From Paracoccus shandongensis (GTDB taxonomy: Bacteria; Pseudomonadota; Alphaproteobacteria; Rhodobacterales; Rhodobacteraceae): a stretch of 64,000 nt of DNA. A program made the translations under genes and the position numbers. Positions 35,020 through 45,230 of the stretch are shown here, one piece after another (the first letter of the stretch is position 1; each line of letters opens with the position of its first letter). The stretch spans positions 1-64,000 of the forward strand of contig NZ_JAFLRK010000008.1 in NCBI RefSeq assembly GCF_017315735.1, read 5' to 3'. The notes under the pieces are model-generated. The model did not search any database. It was not told where the DNA came from and saw only the letters and a program-made list of their open reading frames with translations.

Positions 35020-35646
35020 ATGAAGCTGTACGATTATGTCCTGTCCGGCAACTGCTACAAGATACGGCTGTTGCTAGATTTCCTGGAACTGTCCCATGAA
35101 AAACGAGCCGTGGACTTCTTTCCGGGGCGTGAACACAAGTCTGATGAATTTCTCCAGATAAATCCACTGGGCCAGATCCCGGTACTGGAGGATGACGGAG
35201 CCTACATCCGGGACGCACAAGCCATTCTCGTGTATCTTGCCTCGCGCTACGATCCGACAGCAACGTGGTGGCCGGTCAACGATCCGTCCGAACTGGGCCG
35301 GGTTGCGCAATGGCTGGCTTTCGCGGACAGCATCACGTCCACGGCCTCGGCGGCACGGCTGCACGACGTTCTGGGCTATGACCTCGACGTGGCGCAGGCA
35401 AGGGCCGGTGCTCACAGGCTGTTCCGGATCCTGGATGACCATCTGGCCAACCAGGAGCTGCAAGGTTTCAACTGGATTGCCGGATCGAACCCCACGGTGG
35501 CGGATATCGCGTGCTTCCCCTATGTGGCGCTGGCTGGGGACGGCGGCATCGAGTTGTTCTATTACCCGGCAATCCAGCGTTGGATACGCAGGTTCGTCAA
35601 TCTTCCGCGCTTCAAGCTCATGCCGGGGATCAACATCTTCGATTGA
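35020..35646 (+). CDS. GST-like protein (NdmE-like), copy 2
   Basis: 208 residues from ATG 35020, which follows the upstream stop by one base. Thioredoxin-like domain YVLSGNCYKIRLLLDFLEL and NPLGQIPVLEDDG, then the helical domain WLAFADSITSTASAARLHDV and FPYVALAGDGGIEL. Paralogous to the product of 31503. It completes the second set of Rieske protein, NdmC-like oxygenase and GST-like protein, and is the last gene of the operon. Confidence 0.82.
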   Translation: MKLYDYVLSGNCYKIRLLLDFLELSHEKRAVDFFPGREHKSDEFLQINPLGQIPVLEDDGAYIRDAQAILVYLASRYDPTATWWPVNDPSELGRVAQWLAFADSITSTASAARLHDVLGYDLDVAQARAGAHRLFRILDDHLANQELQGFNWIAGSNPTVADIACFPYVALAGDGGIELFYYPAIQRWIRRFVNLPRFKLMPGINIFD

Positions 35647-35971
35647 TCTGTCGGACTGCCATGACCGGGGACGTCACCTGTCATCAGGATGTCGTACCCG
35701 GTCTTTTGATGATCTTGCCGAGTCAGCAGTAGCCAGGCAAAACCGTGTCTTGCGGCAGTGCAAGACTCTTGGCCGTTCCGTGCTGGCCACGGGAACGGCC
35801 AGCGGTTGATTTCTCGCTGCAAACCACAATCTGCCACGCTAGAGCCGGTGGATCGTTGCAGCTGGATTACAACCCGCGCGTCACATCCATCCCGGTTATC
35901 GTCGCCCCGCCTCCGGTTAGGCAGAGGATTAAACATGCTCTTGCACGGCATTGGATGGCTTGTACAGCCTG
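35647..35971. other. Convergent intergenic region with hairpin
   Basis: 325 bp between the end of the N-demethylase operon and the convergent regulator gene. At 35771-35800 there is a 9-bp stem (ggccgttcc / ggaacggcc) around an 11-12-base loop, which may end transcription, though no T-run follows. Nothing else recognised. Confidence 0.4.
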
Positions 35972-36844
35972 CTAGGCCTCGCTGCTGCGCAGGATCGTTT
36001 CGATGCGCTGCGCGTCCGACTTCGACAAGCGCCCGCTTGCGGTGCCGCTTCTGACCTTTCGGTAAATGGCGCTTGCATGCCCATCCGTGCGGCTGTCTTC
36101 CCTGGTGTGGCACAGGGTACGGGTCTCCGATGCACCAGAGGTCGGAAAGCACGACCGAAAGAAGATTGTCCTTGTCTCCGAATGAAGCTCGGCGCTATCG
36201 CCGCAGATTGCCCTTATGCCTTCCGAGAAGGCCCAGTCGAACAGGTTTTCCTGTGTTTCCCGGAGTGAGGCGCTGCTTGAGGCAACGAAAAAGGGATGTG
36301 CCGTATTATCCCCAAGGCAGACGTCGCAACTTATGCCAGTTATTTCGGCAGGCAGGCGCGCTGCAAAAATTTTCAGGCCACTCAGCTCAAGCTCATCCGA
36401 CAGGCTTCGAAACGAACGGGAACCAATCCCCAGTCGATGCCGGATCATGTCCGCTATACCAGTGGCAGTTCGATGCTTCGGATCGCAAAAATCCATTCTG
36501 CTGGGTGGGGTGATGGTTCCCGTGGCCAGAAACTCGGCAGAGATGTAGTTCTCGACGGAAATATATGTCGCCACTAGCGCCCGTGCCCTTATCGGCAGAG
36601 AGTTGACGGCATCGCCGAAGTATCTCTGCACCTTAATGTCTCTGACAAGCGGCGGCAGGAAGAAGCAGAGCGAGATGCCCGCCAGCGAACCAATGGCTGT
36701 CAGGTCACGAAGTGTCGGCGATGCCTCGTCTGCCTCCCACCTAGTAAGAGTGGCGGCGTTGCCACCCATGCCAAGCGCCGAGGCAAATTCGGCAATCTCC
36801 ATGTCGAGGCTTTGGCGCGCAATCTGAATTCTTTGACCAAGCAT
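35972..36844 (-). CDS. XRE-type regulator with ImmA/IrrE-like C-terminal part
   Basis: 290 residues. N-terminal Cro/CI-like helix-turn-helix (LGQRIQIARQSLDMEIAEFA, ATLTRWEADEASPTLRDL). From about residue 125 the layout resembles the ImmA/IrrE family (ADMIRHRLGIGSRSFRSLSDELELSGLKIF) but the HExxH zinc motif is not visible. AAGGGG precedes the ATG. It lies directly downstream of the formaldehyde dehydrogenase gene. Likely a transcription factor, perhaps for formaldehyde or demethylation genes; its target is unknown. Confidence 0.72.
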   Translation of the reverse strand: MLGQRIQIARQSLDMEIAEFASALGMGGNAATLTRWEADEASPTLRDLTAIGSLAGISLCFFLPPLVRDIKVQRYFGDAVNSLPIRARALVATYISVENYISAEFLATGTITPPSRMDFCDPKHRTATGIADMIRHRLGIGSRSFRSLSDELELSGLKIFAARLPAEITGISCDVCLGDNTAHPFFVASSSASLRETQENLFDWAFSEGIRAICGDSAELHSETRTIFFRSCFPTSGASETRTLCHTREDSRTDGHASAIYRKVRSGTASGRLSKSDAQRIETILRSSEA

Positions 36845-36860
36845 CGCGGCCCCTTAGGGT

Positions 36861-37991
<1,131 letters not shown>

Positions 37992-38302
37992 GGTCGGTTC
38001 CTTGTTCCATGCTCGTCCGGCAATGCGGGACAGGCGATCTTCGCGTGTTGAGAAAACTGGCGAAGCCTCGACAAAGGGAGGATCAAGGCTTCGCCTCGTC
38101 CGGCGGCGGAGATTAAACGCACCAGACGTGTCTTGCTGAAGATTAGAATATGGGCATAACCCATCCAAAGAAGTCATTTTATCTGGACTTGGCGTTCACA
38201 ATTTTGAACAGCGCAATACGGTACGTATCACCTTTTCAGCGTTGCCAAAGAACAGCGCGCACCCTTTAGATATGTTATCAGTTGATCCAAGGGGATCTGT
38301 GG

Positions 38303-38545
38303 GGATCTGTCGCAAACTTTGCCAGGTCAGTGACAAGAGGCTACGATCGGCTTGAGGACTGACGTTTTCAGAGGATGAGCGATGACCGTGTCATTCAAGG
38401 GTGCTCATTTCCCCAAGGACATCATCCTGCACGCCGTCTTCTTCTATCTGCGCTACGGGGTGTCGTACCGCAACCTTAAGGAGATCATGGCGGAGCGCGG
38501 TGTCACAGTGGATCATGCCACGCTGAACAGGTGGGTGGAGCGATA
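38303..38545 (+). mobile_element. Truncated IS6-family element
   Basis: Left end GGATCTGTCGCAAAC at 38303 and the first 54 codons of a transposase (ATG 38382, FKGAHFPKDIILHAVFFYLR). It is cut at 38546 by the left end of a second IS6 copy. No continuation of this copy is seen beyond the second element. A 10-bp direct repeat, ggggatctgt, sits at its very end (38291-38310). Confidence 0.85.
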
Positions 38546-38546
38546 G
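38382..38546 (+). pseudogene. Truncated IS6-family transposase
   Basis: 54 residues of N-terminal transposase, including the helix-turn-helix region (YRNLKEIMAERGVTVDHATL and NRWVER). The TAG stop is made at the junction with the inserted second copy. Inactive. About 90 percent of the residues match the corresponding part of the second copy. Confidence 0.85.
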
Positions 38547-39360
38547 GATCTGTCGCAAACTTTGGCAGGTCAGCGGCAAGAGACTATGATCGGCCTGAGG
38601 ACTGAGATCGGAGGATGAGCTATCGCCGTATCGTTCAAAGGCTCTCATTTCCCCAAAGACATCATCCTGCACGCCGTCTTCTTCTATCTGCGCTACAGCG
38701 TGTCGTACCGCGATCTTGAGGAGATCATGGCTGAGCGAGGCGTCAGGGTCGATCATGCCACGCTGAACAGATGGGTGGAGCGCTATGCCGGGCAGGTCGC
38801 TGAGGATGCTCGCCGCCGCAAGCAGGCGACTGACAGATCCTGGCGGATGGACGAGACGTACATCAAGGTGAAAGGACAATGGGTTTATCTTTACCGCGCC
38901 GTGGACAAGTTCGGAAAAACCCTGGAGTTCATGCTGTCGAAGCGCCGCAACAAGCCGGCAGCGATCAAGTTCTTTGCCCGGGCAATGGAGGTCAACGGCC
39001 TCCCGCGTAAGATCGTCATGGATAAGAGTGCCGCCAATACCCACGCCATCAAGGACATCAATCGGATGCTGAAGCGCTTCGGCTGCCCGCTCCCGATTGA
39101 GATGGTGCGGATCAAATACCTCAATAATCTGGTTGAGCAGGACCACCGTTTCATCAAGCGTCGGGTGAGACCCATGCTGGGCTTCAAGAGCTTCACCTCA
39201 GCCGCTTCGACTATAGGAGGCATCGAGATCGTGAACATGATCCGCAAGAGCCAGTTCAGGCCCGAACTGCGTCCCTTTCAGCAGTTCTGTCAGCTGGCCG
39301 CCTGAATTCCACAAACGTCGCCGACCGTACATATCCTGTCCCACGGTTTGCGACAGAGCT
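38546..39360 (+). mobile_element. IS6-family insertion sequence
   Basis: About 815 bp with inverted ends: ggatctgtcgcaaac at 38546-38560 and, read on the minus strand, gctctgtcgcaaac at the right end near 39346-39360. It holds one transposase gene. It is inserted in a truncated copy of a closely related element. Confidence 0.88.
38622..39305 (+). CDS. IS6-family transposase, start codon altered
   Basis: 227 residues if read from ATC 38622, which aligns with the ATG of the truncated neighbour. The nearest standard in-frame start is GTG 38700, which would drop 26 residues. DDE residues are present: WRMDETYIKV, VMDKSAANTH and NLVEQDHRFIKRRVRP. If initiation at ATC is poor the element may be inactive or weakly active. 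Otherwise length and motifs are normal. Confidence 0.85.
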   Translation: MAVSFKGSHFPKDIILHAVFFYLRYSVSYRDLEEIMAERGVRVDHATLNRWVERYAGQVAEDARRRKQATDRSWRMDETYIKVKGQWVYLYRAVDKFGKTLEFMLSKRRNKPAAIKFFARAMEVNGLPRKIVMDKSAANTHAIKDINRMLKRFGCPLPIEMVRIKYLNNLVEQDHRFIKRRVRPMLGFKSFTSAASTIGGIEIVNMIRKSQFRPELRPFQQFCQLAA

Positions 39361-39777
39361 CGATCACATCATCAACGCCCGGAATCTGCCCCAGTTACCC
39401 AAGAGCCGCCCAAAGAAAAAGACGATAACCTCGCGCCTGTACTCTGCCAACTCCGCAATTATCGGCACAGTTGCGGATCAGGGAGCCATTCTAAGGATTG
39501 TTGATATATAGCCGGTAATCATCGCTTATCGACAGTACTTGCTGGGGGGTCGTCAGCAGCCCGCTCTGCGTCCCGAAAGGCTGCTCTCAAACGTCTTTGG
39601 ATTACAGGAGTGCTGTTCTGGCAGGAGGCACAGGCCTCGTATCTGGCCCCCCCTGCCCTTCTCAAAAACAGCACGAATTAGCGACGTTTTGCTTTGCACG
39701 TGTCAACAAACGACCATTTTCTTACGCATCTTGATTGTGTATGCAGGGCAACCAACAGCCCAACCTTGGAGCCATCC
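39361..39777. other. Upstream region of the serine recombinase, possible res site
   Basis: About 415 bp with no convincing gene. The last 100 bases contain dyad-like words near 39695-39750 (tgcacgtgtcaacaaacgac and cttacgcatcttgattgtgt), where a resolution site of a serine resolvase normally lies. This is position-based inference. Confidence 0.4.
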
Positions 39778-40659
39778 ATGCCTCTGATCGGCTATGCCCG
39801 CGTCTCGACCGGTGAACAGACGCTTGACCCGCAGCGGATGGAGCTGCGTGCGGCGGGCTGTGCCGTGATCCATGAGGAGCACGCCTCGGGTGCCGACCGC
39901 ACCCGCCCTGCCCTGGCGCGGCTGCTGGCAACGATCCGGCCCGGAGAGACGCTGGTGGTGGTCCGCTTGGACCGGCTGGCGCGCTCGCTGAGCCATCTGT
40001 TGCAGGTGATCGAGACGCTGGAGGCCAAGGGCGCGCATTTCCGGTCGCTGGGCGATCCGATCGACACCACCACGGCACAGGGCAAGTTCAGCCTGCAGGT
40101 GATGGGGGCGGTTGCGGAACTGGAACGCGCGCTGATCAGGGAACGCACCAAGGCCGGGCTGCGGGCCGCGCGTGCGCAGGGGCGGGTCGGCGGCAATCCG
40201 GCACTGAAGGCGGGCGACCGTGAGGCGATCCGCAAGCTGCGTGCCGCCCGGGACGAGACCTACTTCCAGAAGCTCGAGGCCACAGCCGACACCTGGCTGC
40301 CCTTGGTGCGCCGGCACCGACCCGGAATGGCCTGGGACGACCTGACCAGGCTCCTGGGCAACCGCACCGGCCAGCCCTGGACGGTCGAGCGGTTGAAGCG
40401 CGCGGCCCGCCGCTATGTCCGCGACGGGCTTTTGCCTGCGGCCGTGCTGGACCGCGCCCCGCGCCGCACAGCGGACGACCGGCTGCTGGCCATCATCGCC
40501 GGGATGCGCCATGCCGATCCCGACCTGACGCTGGCGGGCATTGCCAAGCGGCTGGAGGACATGCGCGAACGCACCCCCCGCGGCAGTTCGAAATGGTATC
40601 CGTCGTCCGTACGGTCGCTGCTGCTACGGGCCGAGAAGATGGGCCTGATCACGGCCTAG
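39778..40659 (+). CDS. Serine recombinase (resolvase/invertase family)
   Basis: 293 residues from ATG 39778. Catalytic domain: IGYARVSTGEQTLDPQ with the nucleophile Ser10, VVRLDRLARSLSHL, and LGDPIDTTTAQGKFSL then ERALIRERTKAGL (the long helix). The C-terminal part beyond residue 150 is longer than in Tn3 resolvases and has two extra DNA-binding-like segments (MAWDDLTRLLGNRTGQPW, LTLAGIAKRL). It may resolve plasmid multimers, as it is close to the partition genes. Confidence 0.92.
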   Translation: MPLIGYARVSTGEQTLDPQRMELRAAGCAVIHEEHASGADRTRPALARLLATIRPGETLVVVRLDRLARSLSHLLQVIETLEAKGAHFRSLGDPIDTTTAQGKFSLQVMGAVAELERALIRERTKAGLRAARAQGRVGGNPALKAGDREAIRKLRAARDETYFQKLEATADTWLPLVRRHRPGMAWDDLTRLLGNRTGQPWTVERLKRAARRYVRDGLLPAAVLDRAPRRTADDRLLAIIAGMRHADPDLTLAGIAKRLEDMRERTPRGSSKWYPSSVRSLLLRAEKMGLITA

Positions 40660-40892
40660 TCCCCTGCCGGGTCAGGCCGACCGATAAGGGGCGACTGGCT
40701 TTTGGCCCGTCGGGCATTCGTGCTGGGTGCCAAAATCGAAGGAAAGAGGTAGAGTAAAGTGTGGCCGGGTCCTCAAGCATGAACAGGACAACTTCTGTTT
40801 ACTTAGCTGGGAGCATTCATCCCGATCCCCTACCCCACCCCTTATATTCCTGAAGCTCTACCAAAAACGCCTAAATACCTTCATGGTACCAG

Positions 40893-41228
40893 TTAGCTTT
40901 CTGATATCTTGGTCTCAAGAAGGTCCACAGCAACTTCAAATGCCTCCCCTACCCCACATCCCATCGCATCTACTGCCGCATAGAATCGATCGAGAGTCTC
41001 TTGCTTCGCTTTGATGTTGATCTGGACGTTCCGGCCTGTCCTGCGCCGCCTCTGCACCTTTTGTGGTGCCGTTACATTCTCATGAATCGCCGAGGGTTCC
41101 CGCCGTGTGAACCCAACTGCTGCCGCCGCATTAGGCTCTGCTACAGTTTTGGTAGGCTTAGCTGGCGTGAACGACGCCAGGTCATCAAGAGCATCACCAA
41201 ACCCGATCTTTGCGCGCGTGTTCGTCAT
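40893..41228 (-). CDS. Ribbon-helix-helix partition partner
   Basis: 111 residues. A flexible, Ala/Pro-rich N-terminal half is followed by a basic stretch (KVQRRRRTGRNVQINIKAKQ) and a ribbon-helix-helix fold (ETLDRFYAAVDAMGCGVGEAF). This is the usual plan of ParG/StbB-type centromere-binding proteins. Its ATG overlaps the parA stop. It should bind the repeat cluster upstream of the operon and stimulate the ATPase encoded with it. Confidence 0.78.
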   Translation of the reverse strand: MTNTRAKIGFGDALDDLASFTPAKPTKTVAEPNAAAAVGFTRREPSAIHENVTAPQKVQRRRRTGRNVQINIKAKQETLDRFYAAVDAMGCGVGEAFEVAVDLLETKISES

Positions 41229-41896
41229 GCTACAGCCTCCTTGATCTTCGCGACCAACTCGCCCGCAAACTGACGGGCGTTCTCAATCGCCTTCTCGATG
41301 TTGCTCGTCTGGGATGAGTCCAGAGCCAGTAATGTGCCCCCAAAATCGAAAAGGTCGCGATAAGCTGCGCGTTCCACTATTGCGGTCTGGAAAACAGGAA
41401 TGCCTGCATCCTCTAGTTCAGTACTGACGTTCTTTAGACTGCGAGATCTGATAGCCGCACTGGTTCGCGTCAGCACAACGGCATGAGGAATTGTGCGACG
41501 AGCCAGCTTTGCTTGGGAGGCGATCAGCTTCAGCACTTTCGCCCCGCCCTTCGCGTCCATACTCGAACCCTGTAGCGGGATCGTCACAAAGTCCGACATG
41601 CCGATCGCATTCGCCACCATCAGGGATGCTGTGCCTTCCAAGTCCACGATAACGAATTGAGCCTGAGCTGCTTCACGCTCGATCACGTCCACAATAGTAT
41701 CTTCGGTTACGTCGCTGATGATTTGTATTGTCTCTGGCTTGCCCGGGAGAGCCCCCCACTGAGAAATCCATCGCTCAGGATCGGCATCTATAATTGCGAC
41801 TGTCGCCCCAGCTTCGGCCAATTGTGTTGCAGCCAGAAGAGCGGTCGTCGTCTTTCCTGCTCCACCCTTAGGATTTGCAAAGCTGATCACTGGCAT
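41225..41896 (-). CDS. parA: ParA-family partition ATPase (type Ib-like)
   Basis: 223 residues, the short form without an N-terminal DNA-binding domain. It starts with the deviant Walker A: SFANPKGGAGKTTTALLAAT. Also seen are IIDADPERWISQWG and VIVDLEGTASLMVANAIG. The size and the small partner place it with type Ib partition systems, where the centromere lies upstream of the operon. It moves plasmid copies to daughter cells. Confidence 0.92.
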   Translation of the reverse strand: MPVISFANPKGGAGKTTTALLAATQLAEAGATVAIIDADPERWISQWGALPGKPETIQIISDVTEDTIVDVIEREAAQAQFVIVDLEGTASLMVANAIGMSDFVTIPLQGSSMDAKGGAKVLKLIASQAKLARRTIPHAVVLTRTSAAIRSRSLKNVSTELEDAGIPVFQTAIVERAAYRDLFDFGGTLLALDSSQTSNIEKAIENARQFAGELVAKIKEAVA

Positions 41897-41961
41897 CTTC
41901 TGCTCCCTCTTTTTCGAGGTACCAAAGCAGCAACCAGCCGAACTGGCAAGTAGATACTTGC

Positions 41962-42863
41962 TAGCTATCCGCTAATACTGTTGGATAGTAGCTACCAGCT
42001 ATTTATATTGAGGGTGCCTGAATAGTGTCTGCAAAACACCTGCAGAAGCAAAGCATATAACAGGTCCATGCAGTATAGATATAGCTACCTGTCTGATACT
42101 TCGAAGGTACTTGGGTGCCCTTCTTTGCTGACAGGTACAGGTCGCGGAGTCGTATAAAGACGATTGGCAGTCTACTCGTATTCCACTGTGAGCTATGGCT
42201 CCTCAGTGCTGATCCTGTGACAGCGCTCAATCCGGTTGATGGTAGCTATCGAGTACTGAGCGAGTTGCAGAAATCGGCCCGTAGAAAGCACCACCCGTCA
42301 TAGACACTTTGATGTACTGATATCCGATAGCTACTCGCAACCCTGCGGATATCGGCTAGCTATCTGGTATCAAGATGTACCTAACTTTCGTAAGTAGGTA
42401 TCCACTCGCATAGGCGTTTTAGTATATCGGTTAGCTATCAGGTGTCGACAATGCACTAGTTCCGTCTCTCCCCAATACCCCACTACGCTGACAGATTCAC
42501 ACGGCAGTAATGCCCTACACTCATAGATCTTCTTACCAAGCAAATGGATCGTGACACTTGAATGGTACTATCTTGGTATGCGGTAGCTATCTTATGATGC
42601 CGCTTGGAAGGGAAGCTAGGCCAGCTATGATCCGCCCGCATTCTCCAAATCTCCTTCACGACATCGACGATACATGCGCAGCTCGCCCTGCTGAAACTGT
42701 TGCGGAGTGTAGAGCGAAAAGCATATCAAAGCTCTTTCGAGAAAGTGCATGATAGCGAAGACCGAACGCACTACGACAGAATGATCAAGTTCCTAGATAA
42801 GCAGCTGAGAGGGCCATCCATAACCAAGTAGCTATCCGGTAAACGAATACTATCTGATAGCTA
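41962..42863. repeat. Cluster of ten TAGCTA motifs, putative centromere or origin
   Basis: The hexamer TAGCTA occurs at 41962, 41989, 42082, 42243, 42328, 42357, 42432, 42584, 42829 and 42858. By chance one would expect about 0.2 copies in 900 bp. The surroundings repeat too: GGTAGCTATC, CGATAGCTAC and TAGCTATC(A/C/T)GG forms, in both orientations, often with tatcgg or ggta next to them. The ~1060-bp stretch between parA and virD4 has no good gene. It is placed where a type Ib centromere would be. An origin of replication is an alternative. Confidence 0.75.
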
Positions 42864-42959
42864 CCAGGTACTATGATTGCTTACTCTGAATCTCGGGCAA
42901 TTATTCGTCGCTGTCTTCAAGGCGACACCGACGGTGATCTTGCCCTTCGAGGGGGCGGT

Positions 42960-45218
42960 TCAGGAAGCCGCCGAAAGCGTCTCCGAAATCGTCGTTATCA
43001 GATTTTCGATCCGCAGATGCGCCAATGTCGCACTCTCCGAAGAAAACATTGTTCTCGAAGGGCTGAGTTCGGGCAAGGGCAGGGCAGCCCGCCGCTCCTG
43101 ATTCTTCTTACGCAGCAACGCTGCCTTTTTGATAAGCTCGTTGTCGCCCGATAGGGCCACGCATTTTCTTGGGGCAGGGGCCGACGTTGTATCTGCCTGA
43201 CCGTCGACCTGATGGGATTGTTGTCCCGCTTCTTGGGATTGCGCCTCTGGCGCCTCTGGCGCCTCTGGAGGAATGGTTGCGTTCGCCACAGGCGCAACTT
43301 TGTCTGGCTCTTTGATCAGTGCGGAATCTGGCGAACCGTTCTGAGCGCCAAGCTGGGTGCCCGCGCCGCCTGCTGCACCGGTAGACGGCTCAGTCTTATC
43401 AAAGTCGAACTGCCTTTGTCTCAGCGCCGCGGCGTCCTCGTCACGCTTCTCGGCCGCACGGGACCGGGCCGCATCGCCCTCTACCTCGGCCTCTGCCTTC
43501 TGTTCAGCGGTATCCTCGGCAGTCTCTATGTACGTGTAGTCGGCCTCGGTGATGACGTGAGGTGGTTGCGGCAGCGGCGCGTTGAAATCCTGGCTTTCGT
43601 AGAGCTCCTTGTAGGCGGTATCGTCATAATACATCAACCGCTTGGCCCGGATGGGCATGTCTCCGTCCACGACGATGACCACATCCTCCCTCGGCAGGCG
43701 GCGGGCCTGATCGCGCGTCAGCAAGGGATGCTCCTCGGTTCGCTCAGAGATGTTGTTGGAGAAAAGCCCGTCCTTGATGTTCTTAGACTTGCTCACGACC
43801 CGCTTGGTGGTCATGCCAACAGCATCCGACAATTCCGCAATGGTGTCGGGTTCGCTCGGGGTGAGATAGAGTTTGATCCCCGCGCCGCCCTGAAGGGTCT
43901 TACGTACCTGCTCCCCATAAACCACATCGAGGTCGGGGATGGTCTGCGTGATGATCGCAAGGTTGCCGCCATAGCTGCGCAGAAGCGAAATGCTCTCGGC
44001 CACGACCGGCATCCGGCCGATGCGCTGAAACTCGTCCATCAGGATCAGAACAGGGAAGGGCTCATCCTTGCCGGGTTCATGATCCTGCAGAGTGGCAATC
44101 AGGTCCGCGAAGAACAGCCGGATCAGCGGTGCAATCGCCCCAATCTCGTTAAAGGGCGTGGTCAGGTAGACTGTCTGCGGCTTTTTGCGGAAGGTAGCAA
44201 AATCGAAGTCGCTTGCATCCGTGACCGCGCAAGTATGCGGGTTCGACCAAGCGCTCATTCCCGATGAGTTTAAGATCGAGATATAGGACGTGAGGGTCTT
44301 TTCGTTCATGCCTGCCATCTGCTGGAAGATCAGTCTGGCGCTGCGGTCCTTGACGATGCCGGCATAGGCTTTGAACTTGGCGTTGAAATCTCCGCCTCCA
44401 TTGGCGAGCTTGTGGATCCGCCCCAAGGTCAGTTCCCCTTGCTCATAGGCGAGAATGCCGCAGGCCACGAAGATAGCCCGGCTATTCGGCAGGAAGCTGG
44501 CGGCCGAACTGTCCTCCGCTTGCAGAAACAGCGTCGCGATCTTTTCCAGCTCGGCCATGCGCTTTGCCGGGTTGGTATAGGTCTTGATCCGATCCAGCGG
44601 ATTGTAGCGGAAGGAGGGTTCGTCAAAGTCGCGTGGACTAAACCGATAAACCGTCTGTCCCATCTTTTCGCGAAAGCGCGCGGTGTCTTCGAAGTTTTCT
44701 CCCTTCACATCAAGAACCACGGCGCTGCCCTTGTAGGAAAGAAGGTTCGGCTTGACGAAGCCCACGCCCTTGCCCGCGCCAGTCGGTGCCACCAGCAGGC
44801 AATGGGGATACTTACCAGAGACGATGTACCGGCCCTTCCTGGTCGGCCCGGTCGTCTTTGCCAGCACAAAGCCCGTACGGGCATCGCCAAAGAAGTTTTT
44901 GCGCTTGAGCTCCCGCTCCGTCATCCAGTGGGTTGTGCCAAATCGCGTCAACTGCTCCTGGACGATGCGGCTGGCGATGAGCAAGCCCGCGCAGAAAAAG
45001 CCAATGATGATGATATTGACGATCATCCATCGGTTCGGCTGGTAGTCCTGCAGCGCCAAGTAATTGCGGATTAGCCAGAGAAAGTCCGGCTCTGCGTGGC
45101 CAAACCAGTATTGGATCACTCCCGTCGCTACGACATAGCCGATGGCGGCGGCAAAGGCCGAAATCAGCAACACGCCGCCCGCCATCCGAAGCCGGATCGC
45201 CATTGTATCACTTGCCAT
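42960..45218 (-). CDS. virD4: VirD4/TraG-type coupling protein
   Basis: 752 residues. Two N-terminal membrane segments (about 12-34 and 66-84), Walker A APTGAGKG (about 144-151), Walker B VLILMDEFQRIG, and ITQTIPDLDVVYGE. The C-terminal 170 residues are a low-complexity acidic and Ala/Pro-rich tail with a short repeat (PEAPEAPEAQ), followed by a Lys/Arg-rich end. It brings the relaxase-DNA complex to the secretion channel. It lies downstream of the relaxase gene with a 12-base gap. Confidence 0.94.
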   Translation of the reverse strand: MASDTMAIRLRMAGGVLLISAFAAAIGYVVATGVIQYWFGHAEPDFLWLIRNYLALQDYQPNRWMIVNIIIIGFFCAGLLIASRIVQEQLTRFGTTHWMTERELKRKNFFGDARTGFVLAKTTGPTRKGRYIVSGKYPHCLLVAPTGAGKGVGFVKPNLLSYKGSAVVLDVKGENFEDTARFREKMGQTVYRFSPRDFDEPSFRYNPLDRIKTYTNPAKRMAELEKIATLFLQAEDSSAASFLPNSRAIFVACGILAYEQGELTLGRIHKLANGGGDFNAKFKAYAGIVKDRSARLIFQQMAGMNEKTLTSYISILNSSGMSAWSNPHTCAVTDASDFDFATFRKKPQTVYLTTPFNEIGAIAPLIRLFFADLIATLQDHEPGKDEPFPVLILMDEFQRIGRMPVVAESISLLRSYGGNLAIITQTIPDLDVVYGEQVRKTLQGGAGIKLYLTPSEPDTIAELSDAVGMTTKRVVSKSKNIKDGLFSNNISERTEEHPLLTRDQARRLPREDVVIVVDGDMPIRAKRLMYYDDTAYKELYESQDFNAPLPQPPHVITEADYTYIETAEDTAEQKAEAEVEGDAARSRAAEKRDEDAAALRQRQFDFDKTEPSTGAAGGAGTQLGAQNGSPDSALIKEPDKVAPVANATIPPEAPEAPEAQSQEAGQQSHQVDGQADTTSAPAPRKCVALSGDNELIKKAALLRKKNQERRAALPLPELSPSRTMFSSESATLAHLRIENLITTISETLSAAS

Positions 45219-45230
45219 CCTTGTACCCTC

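Noticed and set aside
43226-43275. Short tandem repeat considered as a possible CRISPR or iteron
   Set aside because: It is the ggcgcctct repeat coding for PEAPEAPEAQ in the coupling protein tail; units are 9-12 bp without spacers.
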